Positions 49,493-61,941 of a DNA stretch of 64,000 nt are shown here, piece by piece. The stretch comes from Hydractinia symbiolongicarpus. Lineage: Eukaryota; Cnidaria; Hydrozoa; Anthoathecata; Hydractiniidae. Below the pieces are notes generated by a model. The model did not search any database, had not been told where the DNA came from, and was given only the letters and a program-made list of their open reading frames with translations. The position numbers were made by a program, and so were the translations under genes. The first letter of the stretch is position 1. The number at the start of each line of letters is the position of its first letter. Location: contig NC_079887.1 of the NCBI RefSeq assembly GCF_029227915.1, forward strand, positions 27,217,650-27,281,649. The letters are read 5' to 3'.

Positions 49493-51319
49493 CTAAAACG
49501 CATGAGAATTTTAGTTTTCAAAAATGTTTTCATTTTTGATGAGACGCAGAATAAAACCAGTTTAATCGCCGGCAAACGAAAACCTGCGATTTCCCTAAAT
49601 CCCAGACTCGGCCCGCATAGTCAAAAGTATACAAAGAAAGCACCCAGGGAGTAAACTCATTTCCCGAACGATTTTTTAAATTATTTTTTTACCACTAAAC
49701 GCATGAGACTTGTAGTTTTCAAAAATGTTTTCATTTTTGATGAGACGCTTAATGAAAGAGGTTTAATCGCCGGCAAATGAAATCCCGCGTTTTCCCGTAA
49801 ATCCGGGGCTTGGCCCGTATAGTCAAAAGTATACAAAGAAAGTACCCAGGGAGTAAACTCATTTCCCGAACGATTTTTTAAATTATTTTTTCACCACTAA
49901 AACGCATGAGTCTTGTAGTTTTCAAAAATGTTTTCATTTTTGATGAGACGCTGAATAAAAGCAGTTTAATCGCCGGCAAACAAAAACCCGCGATTTCCCT
50001 AAATCCCGGACTCGGCCCGTATAGTCAAAGTATACAAAGAAAGTACCCAGGGAGTAAACTCATTTCCAGAACGATTTTTAAAATTATTTTTTCACCACTA
50101 AAACGCATAAGACTTGTAGTTTTTAAAAATGTTTTCATTTTTGATGAGACGCCGAATAAAAGAAGTTTATTCGCCGGCAAACGAAAACCCGCGATTTCCC
50201 GTAAATCCCGGACTCGGCCCGTATAGTCAAAAGTATACAAAGAAAGTACCCAGGGAGTAAACTCATTTCCCGAACGATTTTTTAAATTATTTTTTCACTA
50301 CTAAAACGCATGAGACTTGTAGTTTTTAAAAATGTTTTCATTTTTGATGAGACGCTGAATAAAAGAAGTTTAATCGCCGGCAAAGGAAAACCCGCGATTT
50401 CCCGTAAATCCCGGCTTGGCCCGTATAGTCAAAAGTATACAAAGAAAGTACCCGGGGAGTAAACTCATTTCCCGAACGATTTTTTAAATTATTTTTTCAC
50501 CACTAAAACGCATGACGCATGAGACTTGTAGTTTTCAAAAATGTTTTCATTTTTGATGAGACGCTGAATAAAAGAAGTTTAATCGCCGGCAAACGAAAAC
50601 CAGCGACTTCCCGTAAATCCCGGGCTTGGCCCGTATAGTCAAAAGTATACAAAGAAAGTACCCAGGGAGTAAACTCATTTCCCGAACAATTTTTTAAATT
50701 ATTTTTTCACCACTAAAACGCATAAGACTTGTAGTTTTTAAAAATGTTTTCACTTTTGATGAGACGCTGAATAAAAGAAGTTTAATCGCCAGCAAATGAA
50801 AATCCGCGATTTCCCGTAATCCCGGGCTTCGCCCGTATAGTCAAAAGTATACAAAGAAAGTACCCAGGGAGTAAACTCATTTCCCGAACGATTTTTTATA
50901 TTATTTTTTTACCACTAAACGCATGAGACTTGTAGTTTTCAAAAATATTTTCATTTTTGATGAGACGCTGAATAAAAGAAGTTTAATCGCCGGCAAACGA
51001 AAACCAGCGACTTCCCGTAAATCCCGGGCTTGGCCCGTATAGTCAAAAGTATACAAAGAAAGTACCCAGGGAGTAAACTCATTTCCCGAACAATTTTTTA
51101 AATTATTTTTTCACCAGTAAAACGCATAAGACTTGTAGTTTTTAAAAATGTTTTCACTTTTGATGAGACGCTGAATAAAAGAAGTTTAATCGCCGGCAAA
51201 CGATATCCCGCGTTTTCCCGTATATCCGGGGCTTGGCCCGTATAGTCGAATGTATAAAAAGAAAGTACCCAGGGAGTAAACTCATTTCCCGAACGATTTT
51301 TTAAATTTTTTTTTCAAAA

Positions 51320-51461
51320 CTAAAACGCATGAGACTTGTAGTTTTCAAAAATGTTTTCATTTTTGATGAGACGCTTAATGAAAGAGTTTTAATAGCCGGA
51401 AAACGAAAACCCTGTGAGTAAACTCATTTCCAGAACGATTTTTTAAATTATTTTTTCACCA
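51320..51461. repeat. Truncated 142-bp monomer, second copy
   Basis: Same 61-bp deletion and the same TTTTAATAGCCGG variant as 49351-49492, so the two are copies of one event and not independent deletions. Confidence 0.8.
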
Positions 51462-51644
51462 CTAAAACGCATGAGAATTTTAGTTTTCAAAAATGTTTTC
51501 ATTTTTGATGAGACGCTGAATAAAACCAGTTTAATCGCCGGCAAACGAAAACCTGCGACTTCCTTAAATCCCAGACTAGGCCCGCATAGTCAAAAGTATA
51601 CAAAGAAAGCACCCAGGGAGTAAACTCATTTCCCGAACGATTTT

Positions 51645-53159
51645 TTAAATTACTTTTTCACCACTAAAACGCATGAGACTTGTAGTTTTTAAAAATGTTT
51701 TCATTTTTGATGAGACGCTGAATAAAAGAAGTTTAATCGCCGGCAAACGAAAACCTGCGATTTCCCGTAAATCCTGGACTCGGCCCGTATAGTCAAAAGT
51801 ATACAAAGAAAGTACCCAGGGAGTAAACTCATTTCCCAAACGATTTTTTAAATTATTATTTCACCACTAAAACGCATGAGACTTGTAGTTTTCAAGAATG
51901 TTTTCATTTTTGATGAGACGCTGAATAAAAGCAGTTTAATCGCCGGCAAACGAAAATCCGCGATTTCCCGTTATCCCGGGCTTGGCCCGTATAGTCAAAA
52001 GTATACAAAGAAAGTACCAAGGAAGTAAACTCATTTCCCGAACGATTTTTTAAATTATTATTTCACCACTAAAACGCATAAGACTTGTAGTTTTTAAAAA
52101 TGTTTTCATTTTTGATGAGACGCTGAACGAAAGAAGTTTAATCGCCGGCAAACGAAAACCTGCGATTTCCCGTAAATCCTGGACTCGGCCCGTATAGTCA
52201 AAAGTATACAAAGAAAGTACCCAGGGAGTAAACTCATTTCCCAAACGATTTTTTAAATTATTATTTCACCACTAAAACGCATGAGACTTGTAGTTTTCAA
52301 GAATGTTTTCATTTTTGATGAGACGCTGAATAAAAGCAGTTTAATCGCCGGCAAACAAAAACCTGCGATTTCCCTAAATCCCGGACTCGGCCCGTATAGT
52401 CAAAAGTATACAAAGAAAGTACCCAGGGAGTAAACTCATTTCCAGAACGATTTTTTAAATTATATTTTCACCACTAAAACGCATGAGACTTGCAGTTTTT
52501 AAAAATGTTTTCATTTTTGATGAGACGCTGAATAAAAGAAGTTTAATCGCCGGCAAACGAAAACCCGCGATTTCCCATAAATCCCGGCTTGGCCCGTATA
52601 GTCAAAAGTATACAAAGAAAGTACCCAGGGAGTAAACTCATTTCCCGAACGATTTTTTAAATTATTTTTACACCACTAAAACGCATGAGACTTGTAGTTT
52701 TTAAAAAAGTTTTCATTTTTGATGTGACGCTGAATAAAAGCAGTTTAATCGCCGGCAAACGAAAACCTGTGATTTCCCTAAATCCCGGACTCGGCCCGTA
52801 TAGTCAAAAGTATACAAAGAAAGTACCCAGGGAGTAAACTCATTTCCAGAACGAATTTTTAAATTATTTTTTCACCACTAAAACGCATAAGACTTGTAGT
52901 TTTTTAAAATGTTTTCATTTTTGATGAGACGCTGAATAAAAGAAGTTTAATCGCCGGCAAACGAAAACCCGCGATTTTCCGTAAATCCCGGGCTTGGCCC
53001 GTATAGTCAAAAGTATACAAAGAAAGTACTCAGGGAGTAAACTCATTTCCCGAACGATTTTTTGAATTATTTTTTCACCACTAAAACTCATGAGACTTGT
53101 AGTTTTTAAAAATGTTTTCATTTTTGATGAGACGCTGAATAAAAGAAGTTTAATCGCCG
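51645..53159. repeat. Leading part of the 19/20-mer family
   Basis: Aligns with 55702 onward at offset 4,057 bp (20 monomers), and with 56720 onward at 4,259 bp for the GACTTGCAG monomer. A 405-bp dimer duplication (52762/53167, the CCTGTGATTTCCC type) accounts for the offset change relative to the 3,854-bp units. Confidence 0.7.
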
Positions 53160-56100
53160 GCAAACGAAAACCTGTGATTTCCCTAAATCCCGGACTCGGC
53201 CCGTATAGTCAAAAGTATACAAAGAAAGTACCCAGGGAGTAAACTCATTTCCAGAACGAATTTTTAAATTATTTTTTCACCACTAAAACGCATAAGACTT
53301 GTAGTTTTTTAAAATGTTTTCATTTTTGATGAGACACTGAATAAAAGAAGTTTAATCGCCGGCAAACGAAAACCCGCGATTTCCCGTAAATCCCGGGCTT
53401 GGCCCGTATAGTCAAAAGTATACAAAGAAAGTACTCAGGGAGTAAACTCATTTCCCGAACGATTTTTTGAATTATTTTTTCACCACTAAAACGCATGAGA
53501 CTTGTAGTTTTTAAAAATGTTTTCATTTTTGATGAGACGCTGAATAAAAGAAGTTTAATCGCCGGCAAACGAAAACCTGCGATTTCCCGTAAATCCTGGA
53601 CTCGGCCCGTATAGTCAAAAGTATACAAAGAAAGTACCCAGGGAGTAAACTCATTTCCCGAACGATTTTTTATATTATTTTTTTACCACTAAACGCATGA
53701 GACTTGTACTTTTCAAAAATATTGTCATATTTGATGGGACGCTGAATAAAAGAAGTTTAATCGCCGGCAAACGAAAATCCGCGATTTCCCGTAAATCCCG
53801 GGCTCGGCCCGTATAGTCAAAAGTATACAAAGAAACTACCCAGGGATTAAACTCATTTCCCGAACGATTTTTTAAATTATTTTTTCACCACTAAAACGCA
53901 TGAGACTTGTTGTTTTCAAAAATGTTTTCATTTTTGATGAGACGCTGAATAAAAGAAGTTTAATCGCCGGCAAACGAAAACCCGCGATTTCCCGTAAATC
54001 CCGGACTCGGCCCGTATAGTCAAAAGTATACAAAGAAAGTATCCAGGGAGTAAACTCATTTCCCGAACGATTTTTTAAATTATTTTTTCACCACTAAAAC
54101 GCATAAGACTTGTAGTTTTTAAAAATGTTTTCATTTTTGATGAGACGCTGAATAAAAGAAGTTTAATCGCCGGCAAACGAAAACCCGCGATTTCCCGTAA
54201 ATACCGGCTTGGCCCGTATAGTCAAAAGTATACAAAGAAAGTACCCGGGGAGTAAACTCATTTCCCGAACGATTTTTTAAATTATTTTTTCACCACTAAA
54301 ACGCATGAGACTTGTAGTTCTCAAAAATGTTTTCATTTTTGATGAGACGCTGAATAAAAGAAGTTTAATCGGCGGCAAACAAAAACCAGCGACTTCCCGT
54401 AAATCCCGGGCTTGGCCCGTATAGTCATAAGTATACAAAGAAAGTACCCAGGGAGTAAACTCATTTCCCGAACGATTTTTTAAATTATTTTTTCACCACT
54501 AAAACGCATGACGCATGAGACTTGTAGTTTTCAAAAATGTTTTCATTTTTGATGAGACGCTGAATAAAAGAAGTTTAATCGCCGGCAAACGAAAACCAGC
54601 GACTTCCCGTAAATCCCGGGCTTGGCCCGTATAGTCAAAAGTATACAAAGAAAGTACCCAGGGAGTAAACTCATTTCCCGAACAATTTTTTAAATTATTT
54701 TTTCACCACTAAAACGCATAAGACTTGTAGTTTTTAAAAATGTTTTCACTTTTGATGAGACGCTGAATAAAAGAAGTTTAATCGCCGGCAAACGAAAATC
54801 CGCGATTTCCCGTAATCCCGGGCTTGGCCCGTATAGTCAAAAGTATACAAAGAAAGTACCCAGGGAGTAAACTCATTTCTCGAACGATTTTTTATATTAT
54901 TTTTTTACCACTAAACGCATGAGACTTGTAGTTTTCAAAAATATTTTCATATTTGATGGGACGCTGAATAAAGGAAGTTTAATCGCCGGCAAACGAAAAT
55001 CCGCGATTTCCCGTAAATCCCGGACTCGGCCCGTATAGTCAAAAGTATACAAAGAAAGTACCCAGGGAGTAAACTCATTTCCCCAACGATTTTTTGAATT
55101 ATTTTTTCACCACTAAAACGCATAAGACTTGTAGTTTTCAAAAATGTTTTCATTTTTGATGAGACGCTTAATGAAAGAGGTTTAATCGCCGGCAAACGAT
55201 ATCCCGCGTTTTCCCGTATATCCGGGTCTTGGCCCGTATAGTCGAATGTATACAAAGAAAGTACCCAGGGAGTAAACTCATTTCCCGAACGATTTTTTAA
55301 ATTTTTTTTTCAAAACTAAAACGCATGAGACTTGTAGTTTTCAAAAATGTTTTCATTTTTGATGAGACACTTAATGAAAGAGTTTTAATCGCCGGAAAAG
55401 GAAAACCCGCGATTTCCCGTAAATCCCGGGCTTGGCCCGTATAGTCGAATGTATACAAAGAAAGTACCCTGTGAGTAAACTCATTTCCAGAACGATTTTT
55501 TAAATTATTTTTACACCACTAAAACGCATGAGAATTTTAGTTTTCAAAAATGTTTTCATTTTTGATGAGACGCTGAATAAAACCAGTTTAATCGCCGGCA
55601 AACGAAAACCTGCGATTTCCCTAAATCCCAGACTCGGCCCGCATAGTCAAAAGTATACAAAGAAAGCACCCAGGGAGTAAACTCATTTCCCGAACGATTT
55701 TTTAAATTACTTTTTCACCACTAAAACGCATGAGACTTGTAGTTTTTAAAAATGTTTTCATTTTTGATGAGACGCTGAATAAAAGAAGTTTAATCGCCGG
55801 CAAACGAAAACCTGCGATTTCCCGTAAATCCTGGACTCGGCCCGTATAGTCAAAAGTATACAAAGAAAGTACCCAGGGAGTAAACTCATTTCCCAAACGA
55901 TTTTTTAAATTATTATTTCACCACTAAAACGCATGAGACTTGTAGTTTTCAAGAATGTTTTCATTTTTGATGAGACGCTGAATAAAAGCAGTTTAATCGC
56001 TGGCAAACGAAAATCCGCGATTTCCCGTTATCCCGGGCTTGGCCCGTATAGTCAAAAGTATACAAAGAAAGTACCAAGGGAGTAAACTCATTTCCCGAAC

Positions 56101-57013
56101 GATTTTTTATATTATTTTTTTACCACTAAACGCATGAGACTTGTAGTTTTCAAAAATATTTTCATATTTGATGGGACGCTAAATAAAAGAAGTTTAATCG
56201 CCGGCAAACGAAAATCCGCGATTTCCCGTAAATCCCGGACTCGGCCCGTATAGTCAAAAGTATACAAAGAAAGTACTCAGGGAGTAAACTCATTTCCCGA
56301 ACGATTTTTTGAATTATTTTTTCACCACTAAAACGCATGAGACTTGTAGTTTTTAAAAATGTTTTCATTTTTGATGAGACGCTGAACAAAAGAAGTTTAA
56401 TCGCCGGCAAACGAAAACCTGCAATTTCCCGTAAATCCTGGACTCGGCCCGTATAGTCAAAAGTATACAAAGAAAGTACCCAGGGAGTAAACTCATTTCC
56501 CAAACGATTTTTTAAATTATTATTTCACCACTAAAACGCATGAGACTTGTAGTTTTCAAGAATGTTTTCATTTTTGATGAGACGCTGAATAAAGGCAGTT
56601 TAATCGCCGGCAAACAAAAACCTGCGATTTCCCTAAATCCCGGACTCGGCCCGTATAGTCAAAAGTTTACAAAGAAAGTACCCAGGGAGTAAACTCATTT
56701 CCAGAACGATTTTTTAAATTATATTTTCACCACTAAAACGCATGAGACTTGCAGTTTTTAAAAATGTTTTCATTTTTGATGAGACGCTGAATAAAAGAAG
56801 TTTAATCGCCGGCAAACGAAAACCCGCGATTTCCCATAAATCCCGGCTCGGCCCGTATAGTCAAAAGTATACAAAGAAAGTACCCAGGGAGTAAACTCAT
56901 TTCCCGAACGATTTTTTAAATTATTTTTTCACCACTAAAACGCATGAGACTTGTAGTTTTTAAAAAAGTTTTCATTTTTGATGTGACGCTGAATAAAAGC
57001 AGTTTAATCGCCG
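53160..57013. repeat. 19-mer HOR copy 1 (3,854 bp)
   Basis: Repeats at 57014-60867 with a constant offset of 3,854 bp (53320/57174, 54947/58801, 55702/59556, 56162/60016, 56720/60574). It contains the GACTTGTTG monomer (53907), the ACGCATGACGCATG duplication (54504) and the GATATC monomer (55198). Confidence 0.9.
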
Positions 57014-60000
57014 GCAAACGAAAACCTGTGATTTCCCTAAATCCCGGACTCGGCCCGTATAGTCAAAAGTATACAAAGAAAGTACCCAGGGAGTAAACTC
57101 ATTTCCAGAACGAATTTTTAAATTATTTTTTCACCACTAAAACGCATAAGACTTGTAGTTTTTTAAAATGTTTTCATTTTTGATGAGACGCTGAATAAAA
57201 GAAGTTTAATCGCCGGCAAACGAAAACCCGCGATTTCCCGTAAATCCCGGGCTTGGCCCGTATAGTCAAAAGTATACAAAGAAAGTACTCAGGGAGTAAA
57301 CTCATTTCCCGAACGATTTTTTGAATTATTTTTTCACCACTAAAACGCATGAGACTTGTAGTTTATAAAAATGTTTTCATTTTTGATGAGAAGCTGAATA
57401 AAAGAAGTTTAATCGCCGGCAAACGAAAACCTGCGATTTCCCGTAAATCCTGGACTCGGCCCGTATAGTCAAAAGTATACAAAGAAAGTACCCAGGGAGT
57501 AAACTCATTTCCCGAACGATTTTTTATATTATTTTTTTACCACTAAACGCATGAGACTTGTACTTTTCAAAAATATTTTCATATTTGATGGGACGCTGAA
57601 TAAAAGAAGTTTAATCGCCGGCAAACGAAAATCCGCGATTTCCCGTAAATCCCGGGCTCGGCCCGTATAGTCAAAAGTATACAAAAAAAGTACCCAGGGA
57701 GTAAACTCATTTCCCGAACGATTTTTTAAATTATTTTTTCACCACTAAAACGCATGAGACTTGTTGTTTTCAAAAATGTTTTCATTTTTGATGAGACGCT
57801 GAATAAAAGAAGTTTAATCGCCGGCAAACGAAAACCCGCGATTTCCCGTAAATCCCGGACTCGGCCCGTATAGTCAAAAGTATACAAAGAAAGTATCCAG
57901 GGAGTAAACTCATTTCCCGAACGATTTTTTAAATTATTTTTTCACCACTAAAACGCATAAGACTTGTAGTTTTTAAAAATGATTTCATTTTTGATGAGAC
58001 GCTGAATAAAAGAAGTTCAATCGCCGGCAAACGAAAACCCGCGATTTCCCGTAAATACCGGCTTGGCCCGTATAGTCAAAAGTATACAAAGAAAGTACCC
58101 GGGGAGTAAACTCATTTCCCGAACGATTTTTTAAATTATTTTTTCACCACTAAAACGCATGAGACTTGTAGTTTTCAAAAATGTTTTCATTTTTGATGAG
58201 ACGCTGAATAAAAGAAGTTTAATCGGCGGCAAACAAAAACCAGCGACTTCCCGTAAATCCCGGGCTTGGCCCGTATAGTCATAAGTATACAAAGAAAGTA
58301 CCCAGGGAGTAAACTCATTTCCCGAACGATTTTTTAAATTATTTTTTCACCGCTAAAACGCATGACGCACGAGACTTGTAGTTTTCAAAAATGTTTTCAT
58401 TTTTGATGAGACGCTGAATAAAAGAAGTTTAATCGCCGGCAAACGAAAACCAGCGACTTCCCGTAAATCCCGGGCTTGGCCCGTATAGTCAAAAGTATAC
58501 AAAGAAAGTACCCAGGGAGTAAACTCATTTCCCGAACAATTTTTTAAATTATTTTTTCACCACTAAAACGCATAAGACTTGTAGTTTTTAAAAATGTTTT
58601 CACTTTTGTTGAGACGCTGAATAAAAGAAGTTTAATCGCCGGCAAACGAAAATCCGCGATTTCCCGTAATCCCGGGCTTGGCCCGTATAGTCAAAAGTAT
58701 ACAAAGAAAGTACCCAGGGAGTAAACACATTTCCCGAACGATTTTTTATATTATTTTTTTACCACTAAACGCATGAGACTTGTAGTTTTCAAAAATATTT
58801 TCATATTTGATGGGACGCTGAATAAAGGAAGTTTAATCGCTGGCAAACGAAAATCCGCGATTTCCCGTAAATCCCGGACTCGGCCCGTATAGTCAAAAGT
58901 ATACAAAGAAAGTACCCAGGGAGTAAACTCATTTCCCGAACGATTTTTTGAATTATTTTTTCACCACTAAAACGCATGAGACTTGTAGTTTTCAAAAATG
59001 TTTTCATTTTTGATGAGACGCTTAATGAAAGAGGTTTAATCGCCGGCAAACGATATCCCGCGTTTTCCCGTATATCCGGGTCTTGGCCCGTATAGTCGAA
59101 TGTATACAAAGAAAGTACCCAGGGAGTAAACTCATTTCCCGAACGATTTTTTAAATTTTTTTTTCAAAACTAAAACGCATGAGACTTGTAGTTTTCAAAA
59201 ATATTTTCATTTTTGATGAGACGCTTAATGAAAGAGTTTTAATTGCCGGAAAACGAAAACCCGCGATTTCCCGTAAATCCCGGGCTTGGCCCGTATAGTC
59301 GAATGTATACAAAGAAAGTACCCTGTGAGTAAACTCATTTCCAGAACGATTTTTTAAATTATTTTTTCACCACTAAAACGCATGAGAATTTTAGTTTTCA
59401 AAAATGTTTTCATTTTTGATGAGACGCTGAATAAAACCAGTTTAATCGCCGGCAAACGAAAACCTGCGATTTCCCTAAATCCCAGACTCGGCCCGCATAG
59501 TCAAAAGTATACAAAGAAAGCACCCAGGGAGTAAACTCATTTCCCGAACGATTTTTTAAATTACTTTTTCACCACTAAAACGCATGAGACTTGTAGTTTT
59601 TAAAAATGTTTTCATTTTTGATGAGACGCTGAATAAAAGAAGTTTAATCGCCGGCAAACGAAAACCTGCGATTTCCCGTAAATCCTGGACTCGGCCCGTA
59701 TAGTCAAAAGTATACAAAGAAAGTACCCAGGGAGTAAACTCATTTCCCAAACGATTTTTTAAATTATTATTTCACCACTAAAACGCATGAGACTTGTAGT
59801 TTTCAAGAATGTTTTCATTTTTGATGAGACGCTGAATAAAAGCAGTTTAATCGCCGGAAAACGAAAATCCGCGATTTCCCGTTATCCCGGGCTTGGCCCG
59901 TATAGTCAAAAGTACACAAAGAAAGTACCAAGGGAGTAAACTCATTTCCCGAACGATTTTTTATATTATTTTTTTACCACTAAACGCATGAGACTTGTAG

Positions 60001-60867
60001 TTTTCAAAAATATTTTCATATTTGATGGGACGCTGAATAAAAGAAGTTTAATCGCCGGCAAACGAAAATCCGCGATTTCCCGTAAATCCCGGACTCGGCC
60101 CGTATAGTCAAAAGTATACAAAGAAAGTACACAGGGAGTAAACTCATTTCCCGAACGATTTTTTGAATTATTTTTTCACCACTAAAACGCATGAGACTTG
60201 TAGTTTTTAAAAATGTTTTCATTTTTGATGAGACGCTGAATAAAAGAAGTTTAATCGCCGGCAAACGAAAACCTGCGATTTCCCGTAAATCCTGGACTCG
60301 GCCCGTATAGTCAAAAGTATACAAAGAAAGTACCCAGGGAGTAAACTCATTTCCCAAACGATTTTTTAAATTATTATTTCACCACTAAAACGCATGAGAC
60401 TTGTAGTTTTCAAGAATGTTTTCATTTTTGATGAGACGCTGAATAAAATCAGTTTAATCGCCGGCAAACAAAAACCTGCGATTTCCCTAAATCCCGGACT
60501 CGGCCCGTATAGTCAAAAGTATACAAAGAAAGTACCCAGGGAGTAAACTCATTTTCAGAACGATTTTTTAAATTATATTTTCACCACTAAAACGCATGAG
60601 ACTTGCAGTTTTTAAAAATGTTTTCATTTTTGATGAGACGCTGAATAAAAGAAGTTTAATCGCCGGCAAACGAAAACCCGCGATTTCCCATAAATCCCGG
60701 CTTGGCCCGTATAGTCAAAAGTATACAAAGAAAGTACCCAGGGAGTAAACTCATTTCCCGAACGGTTTTTTAAATTATTTTTTCACCACTAAAACGCATG
60801 AGACTTGTAGTTTTTAAAAAAGTTTTCATTTTTGATGTGACGCTGAATAAAAGCAGTTTAATCGCCG
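57014..60867. repeat. 19-mer HOR copy 2 (3,854 bp)
   Basis: Tandem duplicate of 53160-57013. Scattered differences include GATGAGAAGCTG near 57387, CACCGCTAAAACG with CATGACGCACGAG near 58350-58370, and TTTTAATTGCCGG near 59238. Confidence 0.9.
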
Positions 60868-61825
60868 GCAAACGAAAACCCGCGATTTCCCGTAAATCCC
60901 GGACTCGGCCCGTATAGTCAAAAGTATACAAAGAAAGTACCCAGGGAGTAAACTCATTTCCAGAACGATTTTTTAAATTATTTTTTCACCACTAAAACGC
61001 ATAAGACTTGTAGTTTTCAAGAATGTTTTCATTTTTGATGAGACGCTGAATAAAAGCAGTTTAATCGCCGGCAAACAAAAACCTGCGATTTCCCTAAATC
61101 CCGGACTCGGCCCGTATAGTCAAAAGTATACAAAGAAAGTACCCAGGGAGTAAACTCATTTTCAGAACGATTTTTTAAATTATATTTTCACCACTAAAAC
61201 GCATGAGACTTGCAGTTTTTAAAAATGTTTTCATTTTTGATGAGACGCTGAATAAAAGAAGTTTAATCGCCGGCAAACGAAAACCCGCGATTTCCCATAA
61301 ATCCCGGCTTGGCCCGTATAGTCAAAAGTATACAAAGAAAGTACCCAGGGAGTAAACTCATTTCCCGAAAGATTTTTTAAATTATTTTTTCACCACTAAA
61401 ACGCATGAGACTTGTAGTTTTTAAAAAAGTTTTCATTTTTGATGTGACGCTGAATAAAAGCAGTTTAATCGCCGGCAAACGAAAACCTGTGATTTCCCGT
61501 AAATCCCGGGCTTGGCCCGTATAGTCAAAAGTATACAAAGAAAGTACCCAGGGAGTAAACTCATTTCCAGAACGATTTTTTATATTATTTTTTTACCACT
61601 AAACGCATGAGACTTGCACTTTTCAAAAATATTTTCATATTTGATGTGACGCTGAATAAAAGAAGTTTAATCGCCGGCAAACGAAAATCCGCGATTTCCC
61701 GTAAATCCCGGACTCGGCCCGTATAGTCAAAAGTATACAAAGAAAGTACCCAGGGAGTAAACTCATTTCCCGAACGATTTTTTAAATTATTTTTTCACCA
61801 CTAAAACGCATGAGACTTGTAGTTT

Positions 61826-61847
61826 TCAAAAATGTTTTCATTTTTGA
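61826..61847. other. Perfect 9-bp stem, TTTT-loop hairpin in monomer
   Basis: Arms TCAAAAATG (61826-61834) and CATTTTTGA (61839-61847) are exact reverse complements around a TTTT loop. In the other common monomer form, where TTTTC is replaced by TTTTT before AAAAATG, a 7-bp stem remains. The element is present in most monomers of the array. Some subtypes weaken it (CAAGAATG arm, or the AAAAATATTTTCATATTTG form) and two copies change both arms together. Possible roles are cruciform extrusion or a recombination substrate; none can be shown from sequence. Confidence 0.8.
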
Positions 61848-61871
61848 TGAGACGCTGAATAAAAGAAGTTT

Positions 61872-61899
61872 AATCGCCGGCAAACGAAAACCCGCGATT
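61872..61899. other. AATCGC / GCGATT inverted repeat in monomer
   Basis: AATCGC at 61872-61877 and GCGATT at 61894-61899 are complementary, separated by 16 bp containing the GCCGGC-like CpG cluster. Arms are only 6 bp. Variant monomers with TTTTCCCG in place of GATTTCCC, or AATTGCC in place of AATCGCC, break it, so it is less conserved than the hairpin at 61826. Confidence 0.45.
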
Positions 61900-61915
61900 T
61901 CCCGTAAATCCCGGA
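61900..61915 (-). promoter_or_regulatory. CENP-B-box-like 16-bp motif
   Basis: The minus strand reads TCCGGGATTTACGGGA. Against the known mammalian CENP-B box core (NTTCGNNNNANNCGGGN), the T, C and G of TTCG and the whole CGGG match at correct spacing, giving 7 of 9 core positions. The second T and the central A do not match. The motif recurs in the large class of monomers carrying ATCCCGGACTCGG, not in all. CENP-B boxes outside mammals are disputed, and a 7/9 match can arise by chance, so this is only a candidate protein-binding site. Confidence 0.3.
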
Positions 61916-61923
61916 CTCGGCCC

Positions 61924-61941
61924 GTATAGTCAAAAGTATAC
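61924..61941. other. GTATA-N8-TATAC dyad in monomer
   Basis: GTATA (61924-61928) and TATAC (61937-61941) are reverse complements around an 8-bp spacer. The spacer varies between monomer types (GTCAAAAG, GTCGAATG, GTCAAATG; 7 bp in GTCAAAG) while both arms mostly stay intact. A dimeric protein site or a small hairpin would look like this. Rare variants (GCATAG, GTAGAG, GTACAG) break the left arm. Confidence 0.5.

Larger units (their letters stand above)
48111..51644. repeat. Mixed block with short monomers and 7-bp duplications
   Basis: Contains two monomers shortened by 61 bp to 142 bp (junctions near 49441 and 51412), and two monomers with a duplicated ACGCATG (48741 and 50508). It also holds two GATATC-marked monomers (49233 and 51202). 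The order of types resembles the 3.5-5 kb region and the later 19-mers, so it looks like a rearranged copy of them. Confidence 0.7.
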
